Shown here: positions 53,487-62,698 of the stretch, in pieces
Position numbering within the stretch: position 1 is the stretch's first letter
Layout: the number at the start of each line of letters is the position of its first letter
From: Haloplanus aerogenes
GTDB lineage: Archaea > Halobacteriota > Halobacteria > Halobacteriales > Haloferacaceae
Reading direction: 5' to 3'
NCBI RefSeq assembly: GCF_003856835.1
Contig: NZ_CP034145.1
Location: 124,001-188,000 of the forward strand
DNA: 64,000 nucleotides
Program-made: the position numbers and the translations under genes
The notes under the pieces: model-generated
Seen by the model: the letters and a program-made list of their open reading frames with translations, nothing else
Told to the model about the DNA's origin: nothing
The model's database searches: none

Positions 53487-53930
53487 CTATCCGTTCACCG
53501 TCGAGTTCGTGCCGTCGAAGGTCTCGTCGACGTCGCCCGTGACGATCGCGTCCTGCAGTTTGACGCCATCGCTGGAGACGACGTCCCCCGACACCTCGCT
53601 GGAGCGCGCCTTGACCGGCTTGAGTTCGCTCTCGGCGTCGCCGCCGACGGGACGCCCGCCGACGACCCCGACCGTCCGTTCGGACGCGACCGAGCCACCG
53701 ACCGTTCTGCTGTCGATTTTGGCGCCTTCGGACCGGACAGTCACCGATTCCGCGAGAAGGCCGTCTTGCGCCACGTCGACGCTGCCGAAGATGTGCGCGT
53801 CGTCGGCGTCGAGGAGTTTGTCGTTGCTCGTCACGTCGCAGTCGACGACGGTCCCGCTGACTGTGACGGAATCGACCCCGTCGTTCGACTCGTTTGCGAC
53901 CCACGGATACCCCACGTCGACCGACGGCAC
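53487..53930 (-). CDS. Beta-repeat protein, 5' end missing (possible pseudogene)
   Basis: From the first start (GTG 53930) it has 147 residues rich in Val, Thr, Ser and Asp in alternating strand patterns (VTVSGTVVDCDV; IFGSVDVAQDGLLAESVTV), like a beta-helix or polymer-forming fold. The same frame continues upstream with normal coding character for about 45 more codons (SYIVRETAVDPTFD, YYVGPFRAFARVVWFG) but offers no ATG, GTG or TTG, right up to the Nramp-like gene's stop. The 5' part seems to have been lost by deletion or frameshift. Function unknown. Confidence 0.55.
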   Translation of the reverse strand: MPSVDVGYPWVANESNDGVDSVTVSGTVVDCDVTSNDKLLDADDAHIFGSVDVAQDGLLAESVTVRSEGAKIDSRTVGGSVASERTVGVVGGRPVGGDAESELKPVKARSSEVSGDVVSSDGVKLQDAIVTGDVDETFDGTNSTVNG

Positions 53931-54108
53931 GTCGAACGTGGGGTCGACGGCGGTCTCTCGGACGATGTAGCTGGTCCCGTCGGTGCCGAACCAGACGACA
54001 CGCGCGAACGCACGGAACGGACCGACGTAATAGTTGATTCGCGATGGCCGTCCGATCGTGATCGATCGACGACCGTGATCCGAAAAAAGTCCGACTAGGG
54101 GGCGTGAG

Positions 54109-55536
54109 CTACCCGAAGAGACCCATGAGCGTGGGGTAGACGTCGTAGGCCGCGGTGGCGATCAGCGCGATGGCGGCGAACAGGGCGAGTGCGACGGCCC
54201 ACTTCCGCTCGGGCACCAGACCGGGCTGATCGATGTCCGTGTAGGACATGTAGAGTGCGGCGAGGTACATCAGGCCGACGGCCGGCGCGAAGAGGATGCC
54301 GGAGAGGGCGAACAGGAACAGCGGCGCCTCGAACACGAGGTTGAGGCCCAGCGGAATCGCCGCGAAGAGAACGACGGTGAGTCGGAACACCGTGTCGCGG
54401 GTGACGTCGAACTTCTCGAACAGGCCGTGCATGGCGAAGGCGTCCTCCCAGAGCCGGGACATGCCGTACAGCGGGCCGATGAGCGTCGAGAAGAGCGCGG
54501 CCATCACGGACAGCAGGAAGATGCCGGCCGACCACTCACCGTAGACGCTGGTGAAGATGACCGCCATCTGCGGGATGACCTCGAAGCCGCCGAGTTCGCC
54601 GGATTCGACGATCTCGGTGCCGTGGAGCGTCGCGGCCGCGGCCGTCCACATGAAGAAGGAGAAGACGGCGAGGATGACCGACGAGATCATGTTCTGCCAG
54701 AGCACCATGTCGCCCCAGCCTTTCAGCCGCTTGATCTCCTCGTCGGTGAGGTCCTTCTTCGAAATTTCGGTGCCGTTGGCCTTGGGCTCGAACATGCCCA
54801 TGACCTTGTCCTTGGCGAACCAGACGTAGGAGACGGTGGGGCCGAAGCCGGCACCGATCCAGCCGAACATCGTCGCCACGAAGGCCATCCCGCCGACGCC
54901 GAGGCCGTCGACGTAGCCGGGGACCGAGGGGATGAGACCCTGCGCGAGGCCACCGGCCCACTGGTCGGCGGTGAGCAGGGAGACGGCCGCGATGAGCGTG
55001 AGGAACACCCACAGCAGCGTCGTCGACAGCTTCTCGATGAGGCTGTACGAGCGCATGAGGACGACGGCGAGTCCGGCGAGCACCGTCACGATCATCCAGA
55101 AGCCCGTGCCGTTGAGGGCGCCGATGGACCCGACCGGAACGAGGGTCTGTGCGGCGCCGGCCGTCTCGCCGAGGTGGCCGGAGAGGCCGATGGCGTACAC
55201 GAGACCACCGAGGAACACGTAGTAGAAGATCCACTTCAGCCACTTGGGCTGTCTGTACAGCGCGTCGAGGAACGTATCGCCGCTCATCACGCCGTAGCGG
55301 ACGAGGAAGTACTGTCCGAAGATCTTGGTGAAGGTGATCAGGGGGATGAGCCAGATCGCACGCATCCCGAGGTAGGCGCCCCCGACGGGGACGCTCAGGG
55401 CCTCACCGCCGCCGATCTGCGAGGCGGTGAACACCCACGCCGGACCCATGTAGCTGAAGAACTCCTTCAGCGTCTGAGGCGGCTGGGAGATGCGATGCTC
55501 GCCCGCCTCGGCCGCCTCGGCCGTGCCGGTACTCAC
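54109..55536 (-). CDS. Nramp-related membrane transporter
   Basis: A 475-residue protein with about eleven transmembrane helices, homologous to Nramp divalent-metal carriers. The first helix has GPAWVFTASQIGGGEA where Nramp has the metal-binding DPGN; Asp and Asn become Gly and Glu. The helix 6 Met-Pro-His motif is also absent (FGPTVSYVWFA). It is therefore a distant Nramp relative that probably moves something other than Mn/Fe. GTG 55536 is forced by a TGA three codons upstream. The nearest TATA (55680-55686) implies an untranslated leader of roughly 120 bases. Confidence 0.85.
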   Translation of the reverse strand: MSTGTAEAAEAGEHRISQPPQTLKEFFSYMGPAWVFTASQIGGGEALSVPVGGAYLGMRAIWLIPLITFTKIFGQYFLVRYGVMSGDTFLDALYRQPKWLKWIFYYVFLGGLVYAIGLSGHLGETAGAAQTLVPVGSIGALNGTGFWMIVTVLAGLAVVLMRSYSLIEKLSTTLLWVFLTLIAAVSLLTADQWAGGLAQGLIPSVPGYVDGLGVGGMAFVATMFGWIGAGFGPTVSYVWFAKDKVMGMFEPKANGTEISKKDLTDEEIKRLKGWGDMVLWQNMISSVILAVFSFFMWTAAAATLHGTEIVESGELGGFEVIPQMAVIFTSVYGEWSAGIFLLSVMAALFSTLIGPLYGMSRLWEDAFAMHGLFEKFDVTRDTVFRLTVVLFAAIPLGLNLVFEAPLFLFALSGILFAPAVGLMYLAALYMSYTDIDQPGLVPERKWAVALALFAAIALIATAAYDVYPTLMGLFG

Positions 55537-55881
55537 GTCGGATCACCGCCCGTGTGGGCACCGTGTGAACCTGGCTGGAACTGTGCGATACGCTCGGAAG
55601 TGCCGACGAACGTCGACGCGGAAGTGAATCGTGGTGGTCTCTGCCGCATATCCAATCCGATGAAAGATAGTGAACATGGTATAAACGAGGAAAGGCGCAC
55701 TTTTTGCATTATTTATCATGAGGACCATATTCCTTAAGGTCATTTAACACGCCGTCGACGTAGATAATCGATGGACTGAACGGCGACACCGGGAATCGGT
55801 GGGGCGAGGGGGGCGAAATTCGGGCAGTAATGAATGACGCGGTCGAAAGCGCTTTAATTATCGTTAGGGATTACTGATAGC
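55537..55881. other. 345-base divergent intergenic region
   Basis: This is the promoter region of the Nramp-like gene (minus) and the UspA gene (plus). On the minus strand GTTTATA at 55680-55686 is the best TATA for the carrier, leaving a long leader. TTTAAT at 55853-55858 lies 27 bases before the UspA ATG. The middle is AT-rich and contains CCTTAAGG (near 55733). I see no convincing gene, only a 66-codon minus frame with unusual composition. Confidence 0.45.
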
Positions 55882-56301
55882 ATGGTGATACTGACAGCCA
55901 TTGACAGAGATCCCGGATGCAAGGGGGTCGTCGAGACCGCGTACGACCTCGCGACGAAGATGGATATGAAACTCGTGATTCTCCACGTCGTGCCCGAAGA
56001 CGAGGACGAGGAGGCCGCACGCCGGGAGATAGAGGACATCGTCATGTCCGTCATCGGCGATCTGGAGGGCATCGACCTCCGGATCATGCCGGAGCAGACC
56101 CGGCGTGACCTGCCGACGGGCCGAACGGCGAACCACATCCTGCAGGTGGCCGAAGAACTCGACCCGGACTACATCGTCATCGGGTCGCGCAAGCGCACGG
56201 GTCTCGGAAAGATCCTGCTCGGCAGCGTCTCGAAACTCATTCTGGCGAACGCGGACGTGCCCGTGGTGACGGTCGAACAGACGCGGAAGGCAGAGGCCTA
56301 G
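55882..56301 (+). CDS. Universal stress protein (UspA family)
   Basis: A 139-residue UspA-fold protein. The start VILTAIDRDPGC and the ATP-binding stretch GSRKRTGLGKILLGSVS (G-x2-G-x9-G-S/T pattern) indicate a nucleotide-binding Usp. The central helix is very acidic (EDEDEEAARREIEDIV). It has its own TTTAAT promoter and faces the MFS gene tail to tail with a 4-base overlap. Usp proteins here may modulate the adjacent divergent carrier, but there is no direct evidence. Confidence 0.93.
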   Translation: MVILTAIDRDPGCKGVVETAYDLATKMDMKLVILHVVPEDEDEEAARREIEDIVMSVIGDLEGIDLRIMPEQTRRDLPTGRTANHILQVAEELDPDYIVIGSRKRTGLGKILLGSVSKLILANADVPVVTVEQTRKAEA

Positions 56302-57503
56302 CCCCGCGAGTAGAGGAGGTAGCCGCCACCGGCGACGGCGGCCACGGCGCCGGCGACGACGAGGAGGGCGCGGTAACCGGCGACGGTGCTCGCGAACCCG
56401 GCGTCCGCCGTGGCGGTGAAGGCGACCGGGCCGACCGTCTGCCCGAGTCGGAGCACGCTGGTCCGGAGGCTCATCACCCCGGCGCGGAGGTCGTCGTCGA
56501 CGAGCGTGACGACCGCGGTGTCGATGGAGGGCATCACGACGCCGAAGCCGACGCCGAAGATCAGGAGCGCGACGGCGATGCCGACCGGCGACGGTGCGAG
56601 GCGGACGCCGAACAGCCCGAGGCCGTAGGCGACGAACCCGACCGCGACGAGCCGTGGCGCCGCCAGCCGGTCGGAGAGGCGCCCGTACTGCGAGGAGACG
56701 GCGGCGCTGGCGAGCGCGACGGCCGACAGCGTCACGCCGATCCGACCGGCACCGAGCGCGTAGGCGTCACGGAGGAGGAGCGGCAGGGCCGTCAGGATGG
56801 CGCCGTAGAATATGAAGAAGGCAGCAAAGAGCGCGACGAAGATGGCCATCGCCTGCGGGAGGACGGCCACGGTCCGAAGCCGACCGAGATACGTCCGCAC
56901 GTCCGTCGACCGCTCGGCTTCGGGTTCGACGAGGGCGACGGCGGCGAAGAGGCCGACGAGCGCGCCGACGCCGAAAAACAGGAACGGCGCCGACCAGCGA
57001 ATCCCGGCGAGCGCGCCGCCGAGGAGCGGGTAGAACGCCGCCCCGGTGCCGATAGTGCTCCCGTTGACCCCCATCACCGCGTCGCGGCGGCGATCCTCGT
57101 ACACGTCGCCGATGAGCGTCACGGCGAGGGTGATGAGCGCGCTCGCACCGATCCCCTGGAGGAATCGGAGGACGATAACCTCGGTGAAGGTGCGGGCGAA
57201 GGCGACGCCGGCGCCCGCGATAGCGAACAGAAAGAGGAGCGGGACGACGACCCGCCGCCGGCCGAATCGGTCGGCCACGAGACCGACGAAGGGTGTGACG
57301 ACGATGCCCGGCAGGGTGTAGGCGGTGATCACCAGTCCCACCTGCGCGTCGCTCACGCCGAAGACGGGCCGGAGGTCGGGCAGGACGGGGCTGACCAGCG
57401 AGACGCCCATCACGCCCATCAGCGAACACGAGAGGATGACATAGAGCGTGCGCGAGCGCCACGGAACGGCCGCTAGCCCACGGTCGCCGTCGAGAGCCAC
57501 CAC
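56298..57503 (-). CDS. MFS transporter
   Basis: A 401-residue major facilitator protein with twelve transmembrane helices. GLVADRFGRRRVVVPL is the classical MFS motif A between helices 2 and 3, and LPDLRPVFGVSDAQVGLVIT precedes it. The family of drug-type exporters fits best but the substrate is unknown. Start is GTG 57503 with TATAAT on the minus strand near 57529-57534, about 28 bases upstream. It overlaps uspA tail to tail. Confidence 0.92.
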   Translation of the reverse strand: MVALDGDRGLAAVPWRSRTLYVILSCSLMGVMGVSLVSPVLPDLRPVFGVSDAQVGLVITAYTLPGIVVTPFVGLVADRFGRRRVVVPLLFLFAIAGAGVAFARTFTEVIVLRFLQGIGASALITLAVTLIGDVYEDRRRDAVMGVNGSTIGTGAAFYPLLGGALAGIRWSAPFLFFGVGALVGLFAAVALVEPEAERSTDVRTYLGRLRTVAVLPQAMAIFVALFAAFFIFYGAILTALPLLLRDAYALGAGRIGVTLSAVALASAAVSSQYGRLSDRLAAPRLVAVGFVAYGLGLFGVRLAPSPVGIAVALLIFGVGFGVVMPSIDTAVVTLVDDDLRAGVMSLRTSVLRLGQTVGPVAFTATADAGFASTVAGYRALLVVAGAVAAVAGGGYLLYSRG

Positions 57504-57537
57504 GGTGACAGCGTGTGGCCGCGACCGTATTATAGTC

Positions 57538-57927
57538 CTAGAACTGCTCGGCGGTGTCGATGCCGACGACGACGCCGGCCTCGTCGGGCGTGAAGCGGTC
57601 GTCGGCGTCGACAGCGGTGGTAAAGAGGAGACGCGCCTGTTCGGTGTGAGTGATGCGGACGGCCGCCGCCATCGGATCCTCGAAGTCGAACTCGTCGATC
57701 AGGGTGGCCCACTCGTCGCGGTCGATCCGGTAGGCGCGCGTCCCGTCGACGGTGACGTAGTCGGCGGTGCGTTCGAACTCGGCGTGACGGCCGAGCAACT
57801 CCGCGTTGAGTGCGAGGAGCGCGTCGGCGATGGCCGGCGCATCGGGGTCGACCCCTTCGGCCACGCGCTCGACGACCGCCCCGGAAATCGGTGCCTCCCC
57901 GGTGTCGACCGTCGCGTCGTTCGTCAT
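57538..57927 (-). CDS. Hypothetical haloarchaeal protein
   Basis: A 129-residue acidic soluble protein from ATG 57927. It is predicted alpha/beta, with an N-terminal helix (GAVVERVAEGVD), a middle DGTRAYRIDRDEWATLIDEFDF segment and a C-terminal strand-loop (AGVVVGIDTAEQF). No metal or nucleotide motif is visible. It lies 34 bases upstream of the MFS gene in the same direction. Function unknown. Confidence 0.7.
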   Translation of the reverse strand: MTNDATVDTGEAPISGAVVERVAEGVDPDAPAIADALLALNAELLGRHAEFERTADYVTVDGTRAYRIDRDEWATLIDEFDFEDPMAAAVRITHTEQARLLFTTAVDADDRFTPDEAGVVVGIDTAEQF

Positions 57928-58028
57928 GTGATAACTATTCGCATAGATGGCCCTTCGGTCTTTCGGGGGCCGAACGTTCATGCGGAGGGGAGTATTACGG
58001 GCGATACGGGCACGCTACCCGCCGATCC

Positions 58029-58697
58029 ATGACGAATCTGCGCGCCGACAATCTGGGTTTCGAAGTCGAGGGCGACCGCATTCTCGATGAGGTGTCGCTC
58101 GACGTCGCGAGCGGGGAGACGATCGCCATCGTCGGCCCCTCCGGCGCCGGCAAGTCGTCGTTGCTCCGCCTGCTCGACCGGCTCGACGAGCCGACCGAGG
58201 GGACGGTGTATCTCGACGGGACCGACTACCGGACGCTCGACCCCCAGCAACTCCGAAAACGGGTGGGGCTGGTCCCACAGAATCCGGCGCTCCGGTCGGG
58301 GACCGTCCGCGAGAACGTCACCATCGGGCCGCGGCTCCGCGGCGAGACGGTGAGCGAGGAGCGGTTGGCGGACCTGCTCGACGCCGTCGGTCTCGCGGGC
58401 TACGCCGACCGGGAGACGAGCGACCTCTCGGGCGGGGAGGCCCAGCGTGTCGCCATCGCTCGCACGGTCGTCAACGACCCCGAGGTGATCCTGCTGGACG
58501 AACCGACCGCGAGCCTCGACAGCGCGGCGGAAGCGGAGGTCGAACGACTGCTGTCCGACCTGCTCGCGTCGGGCGGGCGGACGGTCGTCCTCGTCACACA
58601 CGACGAACGGCAGGCCGAACGGCTGGCGGACCGCGTGGTGCGGATGCGCGACGGGCGCATCGTCGACGTGGGGACGCCCCGGGAGGTGATCACGTGA
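58029..58697 (+). CDS. ABC transporter ATPase (FetA/YbbL-like)
   Basis: A 222-residue ATPase: Walker A GPSGAGKSS near 37-45, signature LSGGEAQRVAIAR near 135-147, Walker B VILLDEPTASLD near 156-167, switch His in LVTHDERQAE. The C-terminal GTPREVIT is typical of short importer or exporter ATPases. It overlaps the UPF0014 permease gene by GTGA, the FetA-FetB arrangement. By homology the pair may export iron or another metal, but the substrate is uncertain. Confidence 0.93.
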   Translation: MTNLRADNLGFEVEGDRILDEVSLDVASGETIAIVGPSGAGKSSLLRLLDRLDEPTEGTVYLDGTDYRTLDPQQLRKRVGLVPQNPALRSGTVRENVTIGPRLRGETVSEERLADLLDAVGLAGYADRETSDLSGGEAQRVAIARTVVNDPEVILLDEPTASLDSAAEAEVERLLSDLLASGGRTVVLVTHDERQAERLADRVVRMRDGRIVDVGTPREVIT

Positions 58698-59533
58698 TGG
58701 TGCTCCCGGACCGGCTGACCGACCCCGTCGTGATCGAGGGCCTGTTTCAGGTCGCGGCGGCGACGACGCTCGCGGCCGTCGTGATCGGCATCTCCTCGCT
58801 CCGGAATCTGGGGCTGGAGCGGGAACTCGGCGGCTCCTTCGCCCGCGGATTCGTGCAAGTGCTGGCGATGGGCGCGCTCATCGGCGTCCTCTTTACCATT
58901 CCGCTGGCCTACTCCGGCCTCCTGCTCGCGGCGATGGTCTGTTACGCGGCGTGGGAGTCACGCAAGCGAGGCGACGGCGTCCCCGACGCCTTCCGCATCT
59001 CCGTTATCTCGCTCGGCGTGGGGTCGGCCGTCGTCATCGTGACGATGGTCGCCGCGGGCGCCATCGAGTCGACCGTCCGCAACCTCGTCCCCGTCGGCGG
59101 GATGATCATCGCGAACGCGATGAAGACGAACTCGCTGACGCTGGATCGCTTCCAGGGGGAAATCGAGTCGAACCGGGACGAAATCGAGGCCGTCCTCGCG
59201 CTGGGCGTCCCGCCCGAACGTGCCATCTCGGAGTTCGTCACGGAGTCGGTCCGCGCGTCGCTCATCCCCGTCGTCGACGCGATGCGGACGCTCGGGCTGG
59301 TGTACATCCCCGGGATGATGGCGGGGATGATCCTCGGCGGCGCGAACCCCATCTACGCCGCCGAATACCAGTTCGTCATCATGGGCATGATCTTCGCCGC
59401 GGGCGGCCTGACCAGCATGACGGCGAGTCTCCTGCTCGGGCGGGCGGCCTTCACCGACGCCGCCCAACTCCGCCGATTCGAACCCACCGATCCCACGCTA
59501 CTGGCGACGCTCCGGTCGGCGCTGAATCGGTGA
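58694..59533 (+). CDS. ABC permease, FetB/UPF0014 family
   Basis: A 279-residue permease with about six to seven transmembrane segments, from GTG 58694 (ATG 58697 is an alternative). Characteristic family stretches are NLVPVGGMIIANAMKTNSL and YIPGMMAGMILGGANPIYAAEYQ, diagnostic of YbbM/FetB (UPF0014). The loop EAVLALGVPPERAISEFV contacts the ATPase. Together with the upstream ATPase it forms a simple two-gene transporter. Confidence 0.93.
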   Translation: MMVLPDRLTDPVVIEGLFQVAAATTLAAVVIGISSLRNLGLERELGGSFARGFVQVLAMGALIGVLFTIPLAYSGLLLAAMVCYAAWESRKRGDGVPDAFRISVISLGVGSAVVIVTMVAAGAIESTVRNLVPVGGMIIANAMKTNSLTLDRFQGEIESNRDEIEAVLALGVPPERAISEFVTESVRASLIPVVDAMRTLGLVYIPGMMAGMILGGANPIYAAEYQFVIMGMIFAAGGLTSMTASLLLGRAAFTDAAQLRRFEPTDPTLLATLRSALNR

Positions 59534-59584
59534 CGAGTGGCAGGAGCGGACTTATCCGTTTTCTCCCCGAGAGGTGAGGTGTAG

Positions 59585-62179
59585 ATGGGTTCCAGAACCG
59601 AAACGATCCGAGTGCTGCACGTCGACGACGCTCCCGCCTTCGTCGACATGGCAGCGACCTTCCTCGAACGTGAGGACGACCGGATCGAGGTGATCACGGC
59701 CACGAACGCCGACGAGGGGCTGCAGATCCTCGACGAGGCGGCTATCGACTGTGTCGTCTCCGACTACGATATGCCGGGGCTGAACGGCGTCGAGTTTCTC
59801 GAACGCGTCCGCGAGACGTACGGCGACTGCCCGTTCGTCCTCTTTACCGGCAAGGGGAGCGAGGAGGTGGCGAGCGAGGCAATTTCGGCCGGCGTGACCG
59901 ACTACGTCCAGAAGTCGCCGGAGAGTGAACAGTACGAAATCCTGATCAATCGGATCGTGAACGCGGTCGATGCCGCGCGGTTCCGCGAACGGGCGGCCAG
60001 ACAGGAGCACATCAACACGCTGATCAGGGAGATCAACCGCCGACTCGTCGCGGCCGAAACCGTCGACGACATCGAACACGCCGTCTGTCGGACGCTCGCC
60101 GACGCCACCCCGTTCCGGTTCGCCTGGATCGGCGAACCCGATGCGGACAGCCCCCGGATCGTCCCGCGAACGTCCGTGGGCGACGCGGACGACTATCTCG
60201 ACGAGGTGACCCTCTACTACGACGACAGCCCGCGCGGACGGGGGCCGGGCGGCCGGGCGATCCGAACGGGAGAGCTACAGGTCGCCCAGCGCATCCGGGA
60301 CGATCCGACGTTCGAACCGTGGCACGAGGTGGCCGATCGGTACGGCTACGAGTCGGTGGCCGTCGTCCCACTCTCGTACGGCGGGGGCCAGACCGGCATG
60401 CTGGCGATTTACGCCGGGCATCCCGACGCCTTCGACGAAATCGAGTTGAGCGTCCTCGAAGAACTCGGCGAGACGATCAGTCGGGCGCTCCAAGCGGCCG
60501 AAATCCGACAGCGCCTCGAATCGCGGCAGGCGGCGGAGACGACGCAGACGGAACGGAACTACCGCACGCTCATCGACGCCCTGCCAAACGGGGCAATCGC
60601 GCTCTTCGACACCGACCTCCACTACACGGTCGTCGGCGGCGCGGTGTTCGGGCAACTATCGCTCTCGCCGGCCGAGATGGAGGGCCGGTCGCTGACGGCC
60701 GTCCACTCGGCCACGTTTCGGGACGCGTATCTGGACCACTACCGGGCGGCGCTCGACGGCGAGCGGCGCTCCTTCGAGTTCACGTACGGAGACCGGACCT
60801 TCGAGGCCCACGTCGCTCCCGTCCGGAACGAGGACGGCGCCGTCGTCGGCGGCTTGGCGATGTCACAGGACGTGACCGACCGAATCCGTCGCGAAGACGA
60901 ACTGGAGCGGCGGGAACGGGTGCTCCGCGAGATGTACGAGGCCGTCTCCGACCCCTCGCTGTCAATCACGGAGGGGATCCAAGAACTGCTCCGAATCGGG
61001 GCGGATGCCCTCGGCGTGCAGTACGGCGTCCTCGGGCAGATAGATGGCGACGACCTCGTCCTCGAACTCACCGACAGGGCGGACGGACGGGAACTCGGCG
61101 ACGGTGACCCGGCGGAAGGCGACGCGGTTCCACGGGACGTGACGTACTGCGAGCGGGTGGTCCGGAACACGGAGACGGTGGCCGTCGGCGACGTGAGCGA
61201 GGATCCCGAGTTTTCGGCGCGACCGCCCTACACCGAGGGAGGCTTCTCGTGTTACGTCGGCGCGCCCGTCGTCGTCGACGGAGACGTGTACGGGACGTGC
61301 TGTTTCTACGGCGAGGACGCACGACCGGCGGACTTCTCGGAGTGGGAGGTGACCCTCGTCGACCTGCTCTGTCGGTGGGTGGGCGCCGCGCTCGACCGCC
61401 GAGAGACCAACGCTCGGCTGCGGGCGCAGAACGAACGGTTCCGCGAGTTCACGAGCATCGTCACCCACGACCTCCGGAACCCGCTCGGGGTGCTCGGCGG
61501 GGCGCTCGAACTCGCGGAGATGACCGGGGAGAAAAAGCAGTTCGACCGCTGTCGGCGAGCGTTAGCGCGGATGGACGCCCTCGTCGACGACCTCTCGACG
61601 CTCACGCGTGAGGGAGCGGTCGTCGACGGCACCGAACCGCTGGCGCTGGGGCGGATAGCGCGCGAGTGCTGGTCGACGGTCGAAACCGACGGCGCCGAGT
61701 TACGGATCGACGACGACGCGACGATCCGGGCGGACGAGAACCGTCTCCGACAGTTGTTGGAGAACCTGTTTCGGAATTCGGTCGAGCACGGCTCGACCAC
61801 TCCCCGCTCGAACACTCGCGGGGATAGCGTGGAACACGGTTCCACGGATAGTCGGCCAGAGGCCGACGACAGCGTCGAACACGGCGCCACGAACAGCGAG
61901 GGCAGCGGGCCGGAAACCGACACCGCCGATCCACTGACTATCCGGGTCGGCACCCTCTCGACCGACGACGGCTTCTACGTCGAAGACAACGGGATGGGGA
62001 TTCCCGAGGAGCGGCAAGGCGACGTGTTCGAGCAAGGCTACTCCACGGCCACGTCCGGGACGGGCCTCGGCCTCTCCATCGTCGAGAAGATGGCCGCGGC
62101 CCACGGCTGGACCGTCACCGTGACCGAGGGACGCGAGGGCGGCGCGCGGATCGAAGTCCGCGGCGTCGAGCGCGTCTAG
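59585..62179 (+). CDS. Hybrid histidine kinase: REC-GAF-PAS-GAF-HisKA-HATPase
   Basis: An 864-residue cytoplasmic kinase. An N-terminal receiver (~1-120) has phospho-Asp D60, a switch Thr in FTGKG and Lys in QKSPE. A GAF domain (~150-315), a PAS domain (~330-445) and a second GAF domain (~460-605) follow. The H-box histidine is H628 (THDLRNPLGVLGGAL). The HATPase has its N-box at N731 (NSVEHG) and DNGMGIPEE/GTGLGLS. The N-box motif is followed by two further imperfect copies (747 and 762) in an insertion. No adjacent output regulator is present. Confidence 0.95.
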   Translation: MGSRTETIRVLHVDDAPAFVDMAATFLEREDDRIEVITATNADEGLQILDEAAIDCVVSDYDMPGLNGVEFLERVRETYGDCPFVLFTGKGSEEVASEAISAGVTDYVQKSPESEQYEILINRIVNAVDAARFRERAARQEHINTLIREINRRLVAAETVDDIEHAVCRTLADATPFRFAWIGEPDADSPRIVPRTSVGDADDYLDEVTLYYDDSPRGRGPGGRAIRTGELQVAQRIRDDPTFEPWHEVADRYGYESVAVVPLSYGGGQTGMLAIYAGHPDAFDEIELSVLEELGETISRALQAAEIRQRLESRQAAETTQTERNYRTLIDALPNGAIALFDTDLHYTVVGGAVFGQLSLSPAEMEGRSLTAVHSATFRDAYLDHYRAALDGERRSFEFTYGDRTFEAHVAPVRNEDGAVVGGLAMSQDVTDRIRREDELERRERVLREMYEAVSDPSLSITEGIQELLRIGADALGVQYGVLGQIDGDDLVLELTDRADGRELGDGDPAEGDAVPRDVTYCERVVRNTETVAVGDVSEDPEFSARPPYTEGGFSCYVGAPVVVDGDVYGTCCFYGEDARPADFSEWEVTLVDLLCRWVGAALDRRETNARLRAQNERFREFTSIVTHDLRNPLGVLGGALELAEMTGEKKQFDRCRRALARMDALVDDLSTLTREGAVVDGTEPLALGRIARECWSTVETDGAELRIDDDATIRADENRLRQLLENLFRNSVEHGSTTPRSNTRGDSVEHGSTDSRPEADDSVEHGATNSEGSGPETDTADPLTIRVGTLSTDDGFYVEDNGMGIPEERQGDVFEQGYSTATSGTGLGLSIVEKMAAAHGWTVTVTEGREGGARIEVRGVERV

Positions 62180-62649
62180 GCCGCGTCGACGGCGTCGAGA
62201 ATCGCGTCGTAGTCGGGTTCGTTCGTCGGATCGTCCGCCACCCAGCGGTACGTGACGACGCCTTCGTCGTCGATGACGAACACGGACCGGTTCGCGACGC
62301 CGTAGAGGCCGAGGTCGGGGATGTCCATCGTCAGGCCGTACGCCTCGATGGTGTCGCCGTCCATGTCGCTCACGAGGTCGAACTCCAGACCGTGCTCCTC
62401 GCGGAACGCACCCTGCGAGAACGGCGAGTCGGCGCTGATGCCGAAAATCGTCGCGCCGGCGGCGTGGAAGTCGGCGAGATGCTCCTGCAGGCCGAGCATC
62501 TCGTTCCGACAGGGGGGCGTGAACGCACCGGGGAAGAAGGCGAGGACGACCGGACCGTCGCCGAGGTGTTCCTCGAGGTCGAACGATTCGTGTTCGGCCG
62601 TACCGACCGTCTCGGTGAACGTTGGGGCAGTGTCGCCAGTCGAAACCAT
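62176..62649 (-). CDS. Peroxiredoxin (AhpC/Prx5-like)
   Basis: A 157-residue thiol peroxidase from ATG 62649. The peroxidatic Cys is in FFPGAFTPPCRNEM (PxxxTxxC motif), with the active-site Arg in the downstream DLGLYGVANRSVF region. A resolving Cys is not obvious, so it may act as a 1-Cys enzyme. TTTTATTTT on the minus strand near 62672-62680 fits the start. Role: detoxifying peroxides in the cytoplasm. Confidence 0.93.
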   Translation of the reverse strand: MVSTGDTAPTFTETVGTAEHESFDLEEHLGDGPVVLAFFPGAFTPPCRNEMLGLQEHLADFHAAGATIFGISADSPFSQGAFREEHGLEFDLVSDMDGDTIEAYGLTMDIPDLGLYGVANRSVFVIDDEGVVTYRWVADDPTNEPDYDAILDAVDAA

Positions 62650-62698
62650 GGGCGAACGAACGGTCGCCGGGAAAATAAAACCCGCCACGAACGGGTCG

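Noticed and set aside
55543-55743. 66-codon minus-strand frame upstream of the Nramp-like gene
   Set aside because: It covers the AT-rich promoter region and lacks GC-biased third positions; likely non-coding leader and promoter DNA.
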